Origin: Mikania micrantha
Lineage: Eukaryota > Streptophyta > Magnoliopsida > Asterales > Asteraceae
Reading direction: 5' to 3'
Assembly: GCA_009363875.1 (NCBI GenBank)
Contig: CM018697.1
Span: forward strand, 620,001 to 684,000
Length of the DNA: 64,000 bases
In this document: piece by piece, positions 44,218-56,524 of the stretch
How positions within the stretch are numbered: the stretch's first letter is position 1
How the letters are laid out: each line of letters begins with the position of its first letter
Made by a program: the position numbers and the translations under genes
Notes under the pieces: generated by a model
Databases searched by the model: none
Told to the model about the DNA's origin: nothing
The model's input: only the letters and a program-made list of their open reading frames with translations

Positions 44218-44226
44218 CATAAATAA
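44218..44226 (+). promoter_or_regulatory. TATA-like box of ENT1 gene
   Basis: CATAAATAA lies 77-85 bp before the ATG, after a pyrimidine-rich stretch. Plausible TATA position with a leader of about 50 nt. Confidence 0.4.
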
Positions 44227-44302
44227 CGACGCCCGTCTTCTCAACTCAAGCCACCAACCAAACTAACCTCCATCTTCGTCAGAAACCGAATATCCGGCGG
44301 TT

Positions 44303-45779
44303 ATGGGCGGCACCACCACACCACCCTCGGCGTCCGATACCGCCTTCGACGACTTTGAATCTCCGGCGCTCCTTCTCCTCCCAAAACCCGATGCAAAACC
44401 CCCGCAAGATTCATACCATCTAGCCTACATCATCTACTTCATCCTCGGCACAGGCTACTTGGTCCCATGGAACGCATTCATCACAGCCGTCGATTACTTC
44501 TCCTACCTCTATCCCGATGCCTCCGTTGACCGTGTGTTTGGCGTCGTGTACATGGTCATAGGACTCGTATGCCTTATCTTCATCGTCTTCTACTCGCACA
44601 AATCAAACGCCTTCGTCAGGATTAACGTTGGTCTCGGTTTGTTTGTGGTGTCGTTGCTTGTTGTTCCTGTGATGGATGTAACTTATATCAAGGGTCAGGT
44701 CGGAGTTTACGCCGGGTTTTATGTGTCTATTGCCGCGGTGGGGCTGTCTGGAATCGCGGATGCGTTGGTTCAGGGAGGGGTTATCGGTGCCGCCGGTGAA
44801 ATGCCGGAGCGGTATATGCAGGCTGTTGTTGCCGGAACTGCTGCTTCAGGTAAAATCATCTAGTCTTCCAATTTTGTATATTTGGGGATTTTACTTGACC
44901 TAACTGAATTGGGGATAGTATAAAAAATTCGAATTGGGGTTATTATACTGATTCAATTTCAAGCTAGATTTTCCCATCAAAATGTATTTGATCAGTATAA
45001 TTCAGAAATTAAATGGTAGAAACCAAGCTCCCTAAACTGAAATGCTGAGATTGTTGATTACAGGAGTTCTGATATCAATTCTAAGAATATTTAGTAAAGC
45101 TGTATACTCCCAGGATGAAATCGGGCTAAGAAAAAGCGCCAATCTTTACTTCATAGTGAGCATAGTGGTGATGATCATATGCATTGTCTTACATAATGTA
45201 GCTCACAGACTCCCTGTTATCAAACATTACAACAATTTAAAGATTCAAGCAGTAAATGATGAAAAAGATGGTGATACCCTTTGCCAGTCTGCATTATGGG
45301 ACATTGTTGGGACGGTTAAATGGTACATTCTTGGAATCGTTATGTTATACGTTGTGACATTAGCCATTTTCCCAGGTTATATCACAGAGGATGTTCATTC
45401 TCAAGTCCTTGGAGACTGGTACCCAATCATTCTTATCACCAGTTACAACGTGTTCGACTTGATTGGAAAATCCTTGACTTCCATTTATGTTGTTGAGAAC
45501 TCTAAGGTGGCTATAGGTGCATCTTTTGCTCGACTTTTATTTTTCCCGGTTTACCTGGGTTGTTTACATGGTCCTATGTTTCTTAGAACCGAGATACCAG
45601 TAACCATTGTGACTTGTCTTCTGGGGCTCACAAATGGCTACTTGACTAGCTGTTTGATGATGGTGGCTCCTAAAACTGTGCCACTTCAGCACTCAGAGAT
45701 GGCTGGGACTGTGCTTGTGCTGTTCTTGGTTGTGGGTTTGGCGACTGGATCGGTTGTTAGCTGGTTTTGGGTCATTTGA
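44303..45779 (+). CDS. ENT1: Equilibrative nucleoside transporter, ENT1 type
   Basis: Two exons, 44303-44849 and 45064-45779, with a 214-bp intron (TTCAG|GTAAAATC ... GATTACAG|GAG, phase 1), give a protein of 420 residues. It closely resembles Arabidopsis ENT1 as I remember it: LAYIIYFILGTGYLVPWNAF, EMPERYMQAVVAGTAASG, FPGYITEDVHS, LRTEIPVTI.TCLLGLTNGY and a C-terminal SWFWVI. Hydrophobic segments along the chain fit the 11 helices of SLC29-type carriers. Such proteins move nucleosides, in plants often by proton symport, at the plasma membrane or tonoplast. The N-terminal 40 residues are hydrophilic with an LLLLPKP motif. It may be a dileucine sorting signal, which is an inference. No lesions seen. 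Function is assigned by similarity only. Confidence 0.93.
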
Positions 45780-47013
45780 TTTGATTGGTGTTGTATTTGG
45801 ATTCCTTAATAATGTAGATATCATTTCCTTTTCCTTCCCCTTTTGATTATTGCGACTTAACATGTGTGTTTGTTTGTATTTTCTTTTCGCTCTTTGTTGA
45901 CTATGGATGCTAAATATGTGACATAATTAAACGCTTGCGTCTTTGATTGATTCATGTTTTAGGTATTTTCTGTCAATTATTATCATATATGGTTTTGAAG
46001 TTTTGTTGTCGATGAAATCGTGATTATACATAGATAGATGGGCATTAAATTAGATAGGAGAGCCGAGGTCCGCGGATGCAAGTATGCAACACACAAAGGA
46101 AGTAGCAATGAGGCCTTCCTGCCTGGAATGGATACCTCTCTACAAATTGAGCGTATTACATATTTTTATGTAGCGGGGTTGTACTGTCCCTCTACCTAAG
46201 AGCACGTCTCTAGTTTAAGAAATGAAGTATCTAGGGCCGACACATATATACATTATATGCATGCACCACTAATGATGTTTTTAACCAGGTGGACAAGCAG
46301 ATGGATGTATGTATTGAAATAAACAAAGCATTTCAAGATAGAAGTACGTGCCCTGTCAAGACATGGATAAATAAACATCACCAGCTGCTGGTGCAACACG
46401 AGGCATGCGGCAAAATAGAGTTGATTGGTGGTTGAACTTCCCATTCGTACCCCATCTTTAAACAAAGTTCAAACAATTCCCAATAAATTAATTAATATCC
46501 ATTTTTATTTTCTTTTCTTTTTTTTTTTTTAACTGATATATCTGTAATTTTCAAATACTTGAAACTACTAAAATCATACCTTGACATATATAGGAATTGA
46601 CAAAACAAACCATAATAATTTACTTAGTGCCGTAATTCAAAACGCTTAATAATTTTATAGTTTTTTTACATGTTAGTTCTTAATAATAAACTAAAGTTCT
46701 AATGAGATTATGCTAAATTCTGTATCATGCGTCTAATATTTCGTGTTTTAAGAAGGTGGGTTTTGGAACGTATTGCGACACAACATCAGCAATGTCAAAC
46801 AGTTGCTTGGTTTGCGATCATAAAAAATAAACCATTAACACACATACCCCCTTACAATATTTGGATGGAGGGATCTTAAAGACAGCTTCTTTCTGGTACT
46901 CACGATGATTTTGGCATGAATTCATTCTCTCTTCCTTTGATTTATTAATTAATTGAACAACATTTCAATATTGATTAATTGAGAAAAGCATCACAAGACA
47001 ATTGAATTCGATC
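45780..47013. other. Intergenic DNA between convergent ENT1 and DUF936 genes
   Basis: Contains the 3' ends of the two convergent genes and about 1 kb of AT-rich DNA. No further gene or clear repeat recognised. Confidence 0.5.
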
Positions 47014-49610
47014 TCAACAAGGGTTCTTCATTTTAATCCTCAGTTTCCTGGCAATTTGGGTTGCTTTTGGATGCACTGGTCTCTTGCTAGAATCACATTC
47101 TTCAACCTCAACCCAATTAATAACCTTTAAGATAAGTGATTGAGGAACTTTTTCCATTGATGTCTTCTTCATTCCCATTTCCAATGCTTTCTCCAAGAAC
47201 TCCATAAACCAATTCCCCGCCTCCGTTTCAATCTGCATTCCCAAACTTATAGACTTACTTAAACTGCAACTAGACCCTCCTCCTCCTCCTCCTGGATTCT
47301 TATTTTCATCATTGTCAAATACTTTCAGCTTTTGATTAGGTCTCGTTTGCTTCCCTAAAATCGTCGTTGGCTTTTGATCATTTCTTTCGGGAAATGCTGC
47401 AACTGATTTACTTAAGGCAACTCGCCTTTTGGGATCTGAAGTATTCATGACATCCTGCAAGGTTTGCGTGTTGTTTTCAGATGAGATTTGGGCTGTTGCT
47501 GCCTTGATTGAGGTCATTTCAGCTACTGCTTGAACAATCTGACTATGGAACTCAAGAAACTGGTCAATACAGTCTGCTGGATGTTCAGGGTTGGCTGATT
47601 TGCTCAAATTGGACAGATTCCTGTGGAAATTTAATGTTAAATTTAACAAAATGAATGAATGCTGACAATAATTTTTTTTACTAAGTTATTCATACTTGAG
47701 CGACCGGACAAGAGTTTCAGTGGCCGAGGCTTCTCGAAGTGCTTGAAGGGCAATCTTCTGCGCTGTTTCTCGTTGCTGAATGGCTTCCTGAAGTGACATT
47801 GGTAGGAAAATATGACATAGCCAAAAAAGTTATTATTGAGGGTAACTATCTTTTTTGTAAAGTTAGAAATTACTAATGAGTAAAAAAAAATTGCAACTTT
47901 TGAAGTTTTATAAAGTAAAAAACTCTGCATGGTGTTGTAATATGCAAAAAAACATTGCAGTCTTGTTGAAGATGTACCTTTCCTAGAAGGCCAAGTTTTC
48001 CGGGTAAATTAAATGAAAAGCAGGTGTCTCCATATGGAGAATCCTGTTGTGAAGCCATCTGAGAGTTTGAATAACTCTTCGTCTCCGAACCAACACTTGG
48101 GGAAGACGGCACTGACACTCGTGTGTTCCTTAAATTTGGAGGTGGAGTTGTGCTTTTCTTTTCCTGCAATATATATTCAACATCAACATCACTTGAAAAC
48201 ATTATCGTTGTAAAGTGCCAATGAAGTTAAAATTCAGTATAATTGATTAAAAACAGTGGAAAATTGCCTAGAAATAATAACTAACTACCCGTCCGGTGAC
48301 CGGATACAATGGTATAATAATTGTTTAACTAGGATAGTGGAGAAGTGAGCTTAAACTATTTTCATAACTAGCTTTTAAATTAAATTTACAAAGCTGAGAT
48401 TTATTATCAGTCATTTTAAACGACCCAAATCTTCTCTCAGGTCATTTGAATTCACCGAGAACCATATATATACAATTACTTAATTTAAATTTTTGAACAA
48501 ATTTGACAATAACTTTTCAACTTAATTATGATACAGCTGAAAATTATACATGAACTATTTCTTCTAAAAACTATAAGATATTTGAGATTTCTAAATTAAA
48601 ACAAATTCAACCCTTCATTGAAACAATTTCTGTTTTGAATGGCTTATTCACTCGTTATTAACCTTGTATTCTAGACTAGACAATTAACATTATTAAATCA
48701 AGACCATATGGAACAGTTTTTGCTTATAGATCCTGTCAAGTCCATCATAACATCAACTTATCAAGCATGATAAGCTGTAATATAACCAACAATGTTTTGA
48801 ATTGATTATATATACCAAAGATGAAGATGTACCTACAGCTGTTTTAAAAGGACTTCTCAAAATCTTTGCATCTCTGTCGCAAATTGTACTTTTACTCCTC
48901 GTATACTTCATCATAGAAGCGTTAACAGCACAACTTTTTCTAGTGGCAGGACTTTCAGTCATCTTGGATAATAACAGCCCACCTGCAGAGCTCCTAACTC
49001 CACCATTTGAGCACCCATCCTTCGCAGTTGCTCTGCTTCTTATCAATGGTGACATAGGAACCCTCATTGCAGACCGTGATTTCACAGGCGTACAATGATC
49101 AAAATCCAGAGGACATGGCTTTAAAACTATTGGTGATGCACAAACCCCATCTTCCCCCTTTTGTCCCGTGCCCCAAGAACCTCTTCTTGGAGCTGAACAT
49201 TTGGTATTCGAATTGAAAATCGATTTGTGCTCCCCTTTATCTCTAAGACCCATCAGGGGTTCAGGCGTTCCAACAAACGGGTGGCGGCCCGGAAGCGGTT
49301 TTGCACCTTTGGCTACCGGAACAGGGGATCCGGGCTCCAAATTATCAATGTAAATGAACTGGCCAAGCTGCATTTTGTTGCTGAGAACAAGATCATCTTG
49401 TTCGAAGGGTAGACTTACATAGATTGAATGTGACGAGTCGGAAACTTTGATGTAAAACCCATGTTTTGGCCATAGATCTTTCTCATCGAGATCAGCTGGG
49501 ACGATATCTGTCACCTGCAAAAGTGAACTCCTGTGCTCACTTGTGGGCTTCACCCCTGAATTCATCCCATTCAGAAGCTTCAGCAAGATTCCGGGTGCTA
49601 ATGCAGCCAT
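47014..49610 (-). CDS. DUF936 family protein, function unknown
   Basis: Four exons on the minus strand: 49610-48816, 48163-47978, 47787-47696 and 47620-47014. They join in frame to 559 residues. Exon 1 uses the donor CTTTG|GTATATA; a nearer GTACAT would throw exon 2 out of frame. The N-terminus (MAALAPGILLKLLNGMNSG, LLQVTDIVPADLDEKDLWP, GQFIYIDNLEPGSPVP) is the DUF936 signature. A Ser-rich, basic middle follows. The C-terminal part begins GLLGKEAIQQRETAQ, continues in helical sequence (ALREASATETLVRSLKNL) and ends with a second domain (WFMEFLEKALEMG). The family is plant-specific and little studied. The sequence gives no catalytic motif. The gene is convergent with ENT1. Confidence 0.88.
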
Positions 49611-50142
49611 ATTGATCTATTAATAACGAACTTGATGGCAAAATTTGGAGATTTTTTATTATACACTTCAATTTGATTGGAAGATTTAGGGTTTCTTGAG
49701 GGGAATTGATGTTTTTAAAGATAATTCTGCTATAAAAATTAGGGTTTTGATTGACGATTAAATTGATGGAAAGGATTTGTGGGCTATTCGGGGTTTATCG
49801 AAAGAGAAATGTAACGGTAACTAGAAGTGAGAAAAGGGCTGAATTTTTAAATCTGATATATTTTGGGAACGTTGTAGAAGATGAAGAGACGGCCAACGGT
49901 CATATTTGTGCCGTTGAGGTGGCTGCCATGTTCATGAGGATATTTAATGACTTTTTGGAAATTTAGTTGTGTATCGTACATACATTTAATCAAGTTGCAT
50001 GTTCAAACTATGCATAATACATATTATTTTTTTTTAACCAAAGTGACAATAATGTCACGAGCTTAACACACATATAAAAGAGTAGGTTGGTTTGAAGTTG
50101 TTCCTTCAAGAAACAATTATTGTGCTAAAATAAAACATATTT
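49611..50142. other. 5' flank of the DUF936 gene
   Basis: No TATA box stands out. A 71-codon plus-strand frame (49751-49966) lies in the divergent promoter region and has no recognisable motif. Confidence 0.4.
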
Positions 50143-50161
50143 AGAAAAACAAATGCTATTA

Positions 50162-50351
50162 CCAAAGGGCTTATAGCCCAATGGTACCCCCTTGACTTCC
50201 CAAATGGGAGGCATTGGGTTCGAGTCTTGGCTAGAGCAAAAATTGCTCAGGCTGAGCTAGGGGGTTTTCTTAGTGTGGGTTTCCTCCTAGATGGAGGTGT
50301 CATGGTACACATTTAAACGAGGGGTACTAGACATTAGCTGTTCAAAAAAAA
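50162..50351 (+). mobile_element. SINE with 19-bp target duplication
   Basis: The body of about 190 bp is flanked by a perfect 19-mer (50143-50161 and 50352-50370, AGAAAAACAAATGCTATTA). The head is tRNA-like with an A-box region (TATAGCCCAATGG, 50172-50184) and a B box GGTTCGAGTCT (50217-50227). The tail AGCTGTTC plus A-run matches the two SINEs near 7 kb, but the body differs, so it is another subfamily. The perfect duplication means a fairly recent insertion. Confidence 0.88.
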
Positions 50352-50370
50352 AGAAAAACAAATGCTATTA

Positions 50371-50790
50371 GCACCACATTTATAAAATCGAATTCTATGT
50401 TACTTTATTTACACCATTCAACAAACCATTTGTGTTTATGGCCTACTAGCCATACCAGTCAGATCCATCGAACATGATTTAATAATTAAAAGCCATCACA
50501 AAATATATAATTTGATAAAATATTTACAATGTAGTGTAGTTTCATTAATTTTCTTATGTTTTGATAAGGATTTGTAATTTAAACAATATACAAACATTTA
50601 AAAATAATAATATATGTAGTTTGGAGTAGTAACTTAACCCAAAAATAATATTTCTAGAAAGAAAAATCGGTTTACTTTAATCAGACTGACTTCATGCATG
50701 ACCGGTCCTCTATACTCCCTGCCAAGATTGTACAATTGTGAAACATTGAGTACACATTTAATTTTTATTTATTTATGACTTTGGTTAAAT
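50371..50790. other. Intergenic DNA
   Basis: AT-rich, nothing recognised. Confidence 0.4.
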
Positions 50791-50794
50791 GTCC

Positions 50795-51945
50795 TTTTGT
50801 AATTGATGACGTAGGATAGAATATCTTGGCTAACATGCTAAAGACATAAACACTAAGAAAATGGAACATCCTGGCTGACTTACCAAGACGGCAAGGGCAA
50901 GTGAAATATCCTGACTAACTTGCTAAACAATCCAACAACACAAGGCAAGACAGACAGACAACCAGATGGCCAGACAGCAAACACACATGAATAGGACAAA
51001 GTAGATCGTACATGTAAAGGAGGGAAAAGAGCCTAGAAGATGACAAAGGAAGCCACCTTATGTCTAAAGGATAAAGCTGGTGTTTCACGAAATGCCAGCC
51101 CCTAAGAAAAGATGGCAGAGCAGCAGAGCAACAGTAGTCAACTCCTTATACCAAAAAGGAACTAGTCACAGTTATTAAGGAAAATGTCTGGATACCAGGA
51201 AGATATGATACCCAAAGAGGAATAGAGTGAATCTGGGAGATCACAGGTTCCCAGGGCTCCCAGCACTATAAATAGAGGAGCAAGGCATATCAGCAAAGGG
51301 GTTCACACATTCAACCTTGTCTCTCACCTCTACTCTCACTTTCACTTATATATCATCTCCGACTTACCGATGACTGATCCCGATGTCGAAGCATGGTCGC
51401 AGAAGGTCTCCTCCTGCAGTATAGCAAGGCGTCGTTCCTGCCTTAGCCGGATAGCAAGGAATGGTAGCTCCAGGTCTCCTACCAAGACCCAGCAAGTAAA
51501 TACCTCAACGTGAGTTATACGAACGAGTTGGTCTTGCCAACTTGACAACTATAACCAGGCGTTTCTTCTTCTAGCCGTACTTCTAACATATATTGCTAAC
51601 CATGCTTAAAGTAAGGTCTTGGTTTCTGATAAGACCAAGACAGCCCTTTCTTACAGTCTTCCTGGCACCCACACTTTTCTTATCTCTTATCTTTTATAGT
51701 TACTTGTCTATATGATTGTATATTCTTCATAAAGATACTGACTTGAGCATCGGAGTGCCCTCGGGGAAATCCCTTCGGGCCCTCTAACGTAGATCTTCAA
51801 TGTTGTTGTAGATAGGTTCCATACCCGGGATAGCAAGGTGTAACCTGACTCGGGATAGCAAGGCATCACTTGTCCCGACATCATGCCCCCTCGGATCTGG
51901 ACCCTTCAGCAGTAATACTTATAAAACCTTTGATTGAACTTGATT
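50795..51945 (+). mobile_element. LTR-like repeat with promoter
   Basis: Three copies of AATATC(T/C)TG(G/A)CTAAC.TGCTAAA-type units lie at 50818-50935. A clear TATA box (CACTATAAATAGAGGAGC, about 51264-51281) follows, with a pyrimidine-rich start region. Downstream GGATAGCAAGG recurs four times (51420-51870). This U3-TATA-R order suggests a solo LTR or an LTR of a degraded element, but no TG...CA borders or duplication were established. No ORF. Confidence 0.45.
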
Positions 51946-52439
51946 AGACTGATCGACATACATATTATGCCTAAAATAAAGGACATGTTTGATGACCTTT
52001 TTATGGGCACATGTTTTGTTTAACTGTTTTTCTACAAGTGTCATAACTTTATATTAATATATGGATATCTATAACTTCTATAGCAATACAAAAACACTTT
52101 GGCCCAGTGTAAAGCCGACTTTAGAATGACAATAACTTCAGCACACATGAATTGATAAACTAGCACATGCAAATTAACTATTTAGTTTCTTTGAACTTAT
52201 TGAATCCCAAATGACTAAATCAAAATAAACTTCAAATACTAAACTAATCAAATTAGTTACTAAAGCGCTTCTAGTTAATGGCACTCTATGTTAGAGATCC
52301 CTTCCAAATTATGAGAGAATTGAAGTCTTGTTTTAAATTAATTGGTGTCGCCTTACGAATAAATTAGATAGATTTGTGAGCTGATAACAATAAAAATATT
52401 CAAAGTTGAATTTTAATAATATTAACTATGACTTATTGA

Positions 52440-54135
52440 TGGGTTGTAAAACACATCCGGTTTTTAAGTAATTTTGAGTCGATTTTAAGTTGTAAATAGG
52501 TCGTTAAGGGTTGTTTTTAGTTTCTTTTTACATTTTGTGGCTTTTACAGGTTTGTCGAGTGAAATGAGCGGAAATCGAGTTCGAAACCCGAAGGAATCGA
52601 GCCCCTGTTGAAATCAAGATAAAAAGACAAATTTTCATCATTTGGACATCATCGCGGTACGCTAAGAGGAAGAAACAAACCTTCGCGATACGCTAAGGAA
52701 TTCGGGAGTTGCCCGCTTGTTTTGTCCATCCCGGTACGCTGAGATGGTTTGAATTGAGCATTGCGGTACGCGATGAGGTTTGAATTTTGAAAAAAGTCAA
52801 GTTGAATGCAAGAATAAAGAGGAGACGCTCCCCAGTTGTTTCAGTCATCATATTCGACCATTTTTGAAGCAGAGGAGCAAACCAGGAGCATTGGGAAGCA
52901 TTTGGAGAGCTTTGGAGGGCTAGGAGGCTAGGTTTTCATGTGAATCTATCTTGGTCACTTCTTGTTTCTCACTTGTTCTTCTTTTTCAGTAGTTTATTAC
53001 ATTTCATTCTGTTGTTTATGATTGTTATTGACTGATGATGATGTATTTTGGCTAGTTCTTTGATTCTACTTAGGTTAGAATGAATGTTTGATGGATTATT
53101 GATGACTATTGACTATGGTTTTGATTTTTGATGGAAAACACTTTTGTAACAGATTTTATTATGTCATTTTGATGAGTTTTGCATATATAATCTTGATTAT
53201 AACAGTTCATATCATGTTCCATACGTGTTTATTGAATGTCTTTCGGTGTTAGACACGTAGTAGGTCATCGACTTGGTGTTATGACTAGTTTATGGCTTGT
53301 TTGATATCACTAGCCATAGAAAAAGATGTAATTGACGTTCTTAGGGTTCTATGTGTATCTAAGTTTAGAAATCCGAAAGGTGATAGACTTGTCGGGTGAT
53401 CTTTAGCATTAGGGTTTTTTTTAGTAATTACCCGGAAGGGATAGTTCTTTGAAAGACTTAGTGTTATTGTCATTTCGTGTCAAATTAGACATTTTAAGAT
53501 TACCCCTTGCATCTTTGGTGTATTGGAATAAGAAAATCAGGAATGTGACTTGTTCATTTGAGTACAAAAGTGTTATTGGAAAAATCCGGGAGGTGATTCA
53601 ACTAACTAGTGTGTTTATTGCAAGATTAGGTTTTCTTAGTTGGTTGCATCTGGTAATTGATCCAGAATCCATTAGGTTACCTATATTTTGCTGTTTAAGA
53701 TCCTAGTTTCATCGTGTCAAACAAAGTCAATAGTGTCAATAATCACAAACAGGAATTCTACCTAAGTAGAGTTTTTCCCAATTGTTTAAGTTTTTCTAAA
53801 ATAGTAAGTCATTTCTTTTAATTAAATTTGTTAATCTGATTTTAGGGTTTAATATTAGTTGAATATAATTTTTCTAATTTAATTAGGATAATTAGTTTAA
53901 TTAATTTTGTACTTGTCATTTTTATTCAAAACCCCCCTTTTGTTTTAAATCATTTTCTAATCTTGTTTCGTTAAGTTAGTGTCTCGTAGGTTCGATATCC
54001 GGACTTTCATTAGCTATTCTACAATTAATAGGTACACTTGCCTGTCGTAGTGGTTTAGTTTAGGATTTTCGGTTTTAACTCGTTGTAATTAAGTTAAGTC
54101 TAGGTTAGTGTTTTTAGTTATTTCTTAGACCACTT
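52440..54135 (+). mobile_element. Old LTR-type fragment with palindrome array IV
   Basis: Palindrome-like words at 52651-52780 precede a leader-like region. The stretch ends with GATATCCGGACTTTC and TAGGTACACTTGCCTG near 54000-54050. The reverse complement of that pair occurs near 16730-16795. This links the two fragments as one family (possibly Tat/Athila). No coding sequence. Confidence 0.42.
52651..52780. repeat. Palindrome array IV, TCGCGGTACGC(T/G)A
   Basis: Four copies: CATCGCGGTACGCTAAG, CTTCGCGATACGCTAAG, CATCCCGGTACGCTGAG and CATTGCGGTACGCGATG. Copies are more decayed than in array III, but the core is the same word. Confidence 0.75.
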
Positions 54136-54213
54136 TTAGAAACATCACTTATTAACCCGTACGAATTTATATTAACAATTTGATCATTGATGATTACAAC
54201 TTTTATTTTCATT

Positions 54214-54378
54214 TTTAAGGGCATTTCTAATAGCATAATAATCAATGATTTGCATTTGATTTTCACTGTATTTCACTTTTATGTTTTCCTTTTTCTTTCT
54301 GAGTCATCATTGTGTGCGAAATCAAGTGAAAATAAAAGTAAATCAATGAAGATTATGCTATAGAGTATGCTTCTGGTA
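54214..54378. mobile_element. Foldback MITE, about 165 bp
   Basis: GCATTTCTAATAGCATAAT at the left and the reverse complement of the right end (GCATACTCTATAGCATAAT) are similar over about 50 bp. The inner parts (TCAATGATTTGC, TTTTCACT) also match. The element is nearly all inverted repeat. The target duplication was not resolved. Confidence 0.6.
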
Positions 54379-54544
54379 ATGAAAGTGAAAGTTGTATTAT
54401 TATTTAAATTATTGTTATGATTACGAGAGTCTGTGGGTTAAAGTTTAAATAAGTAAAATCAAATTTGTCAAAATTAAACAAATGAAAAAATGAATAAGAT
54501 AAGCTAAAATGATTATTAGGTTTGTAAATAATCCAAGGGCTTAT

Positions 54545-54939
54545 TTGAGTTCATTGATTTATGGGCTACTTGGTAGTATCTGAATAGAATGATAACGTCT
54601 GAATGATTCAGATTTGATAACAAATCTGAATGGGAAAAAACGCACCTGAACCATTCACATGTCGTCTTCGATGGGACTTGGCTCACCTTCAACCGACCGA
54701 AACACTGTGGCGTCGTCCTTCCGCCACATCATTGCCGCCCCATCTGAACCACACTCATTGCCGATGCCACAAACCACGGTCATCACTAACGCTCGTCACC
54801 CCATCTAAACCCGGCGCAGTTGCTAACCACTGTCTGTCGCCACCCTGACCTACGACTTCATCTGTTACCGTGACTACCTACACCTTATGGTTTCATCTGC
54901 TTCCGCGACCTAAGACATACGCCTGTCGCCGTCGCAAAC
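54545..54939. mobile_element. PIF/Harbinger-like element, truncated by element 3
   Basis: Starts GGCTACTTGGTAGTATCTGAAT with repeated CTGAATG words and a GC-rich interior, like the element at 42588-43346. Its right half is missing because the LTR of element 3 begins at 54940; the rest should lie right of the window. Confidence 0.55.
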
Positions 54940-55345
54940 TGTAACATCTGTGCCGGAATCGTTACCGGAACAGTAAACTGTACAGTAACTTGTACAGTAA
55001 CTCAAGTACACATTACGGGAAACTATGTTTAGACTATTGATGCAATTCTGATTTACAAGAAACTATTAAACGATTGTCTGAATCTGACTTGAACCTTAGG
55101 TTTTAACAGTCAGAAACATGTCAGACAACACATTGTTGAAACATGAATAACTGATGTGATACTATTTGTGTAAACGTATGTGAGGTTAAACAAGACAAAA
55201 CCTTAACAGTTATTGTTCCGGAATGCTAAACCGACGAGTTATTCGTATAGGTGACAATCTGTACGAATGATTCTGATAGTTTAACATTCTGAAATAATGA
55301 CTTAACAGTAGAAAACAAGAATCAGAAAGCCAAACCATCGACGTG

Positions 55346-55371
55346 TTCGTTCGAATGACGATTCGAACGAA
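55346..55371. repeat. Perfect inverted repeat in element 3 LTR
   Basis: Arms TTCGTTCGAAT and ATTCGAACGAA (11 bp each) around GACG. Repeated in the 3' LTR at 62103-62128. Confidence 0.85.
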
Positions 55372-56524
55372 TACGCGCGATGGCGACGCGATCTGATGAA
55401 ACGATAACGAAAACGAATAACGACACGAACGATCATAAATTTAAAGAAATGTTATATTTCTTATTTTACAATTTTGAAACTCATCATAAAATAATTTAAC
55501 TTTAACTATCTTAATTTAAATCGCGAACAAATTAACTAAACGCGAAAAATATTAAAATTCGATATTTATTTATACGCAACGATATTTAATATAATTCCTA
55601 ATAATATTTATAATTTGATCATCCTAAAATAATTCTTTTTATTTTAATTACGAAAAATACGCGTGAAAATCCGGTTACGCGACGGAATTACGAACCGAGC
55701 TACCGAAACGAACCCGAATACTCGTGGGGTATTTAAACATCAAATGAGGATAAATTCCTCATTTAATACACACCCACTCTCTCACTACTAGCCATTCCCG
55801 TTCATTCTTTTTTCCACCAACAAAAAGTCACCATTTTTGATCTTTGAAGCTCTCTAACTTGCTTGAATCTTAACCAAATCAAGTGATCTTGGAACCTAAA
55901 CGAAGCTCTAGTCATCCTCTACAAGGAAGTACAACAGATCTAAGCATTTATCCAGCCATCTTCGAGGTAATTAAGCTTAAAGTCCACGAAAATAGGGTTT
56001 TTATGTGTGTTATTTGATCCACCATGGTTGACCGGCTTTAGATGGGGTTACACGCATTATACTCTGTTGAATACTCCCTCGTGACACCACCTTAGGCTAA
56101 CACAACCACTAGAAACAGCTTACAACTGGTTCGAGCCGAGGATGATGATGCAAGGTGGCTGGTTCGTGCAAGGAAGGGGTGGCCGAACCCTCTCGAGACC
56201 ACTAACCCAGCCGAGCCTTGCTGAGTTCAGAGCCCGAACCATATCTCCCAGAGGACGAACCATCTGAAGCTGCGAACCCTTGACGAGCCTTGTTCTTGAT
56301 CATCTCAGCCGAACCCTGCAACAAGGTTGACGAACCCTTAAGCAAAGCTTTAGCCTACGAACCCTTTTCATGCCATCTGCGAACCCACTGCCGGACCTAC
56401 TGTTCAACTGAACGAACCCATGCATGGCTAGTTAGCCGAACCATGGTGTGCTTTCTGGTGAACGAACCTTGTACCTATGGTGTAAAATTTAATCTGGCAA
56501 CAATTCCGTTGAAGTGTTTAGACT

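Noticed and set aside
46253..46465. 70-codon minus-strand frame between ENT1 and the DUF936 gene
   Set aside because: No motif or supporting gene structure; probably chance.
48816..48833. Alternative donor at 48832 for exon 1 of the DUF936 gene
   Set aside because: It would put exon 2 in a frame without family features that soon stops; the donor at 48815 keeps the frame.
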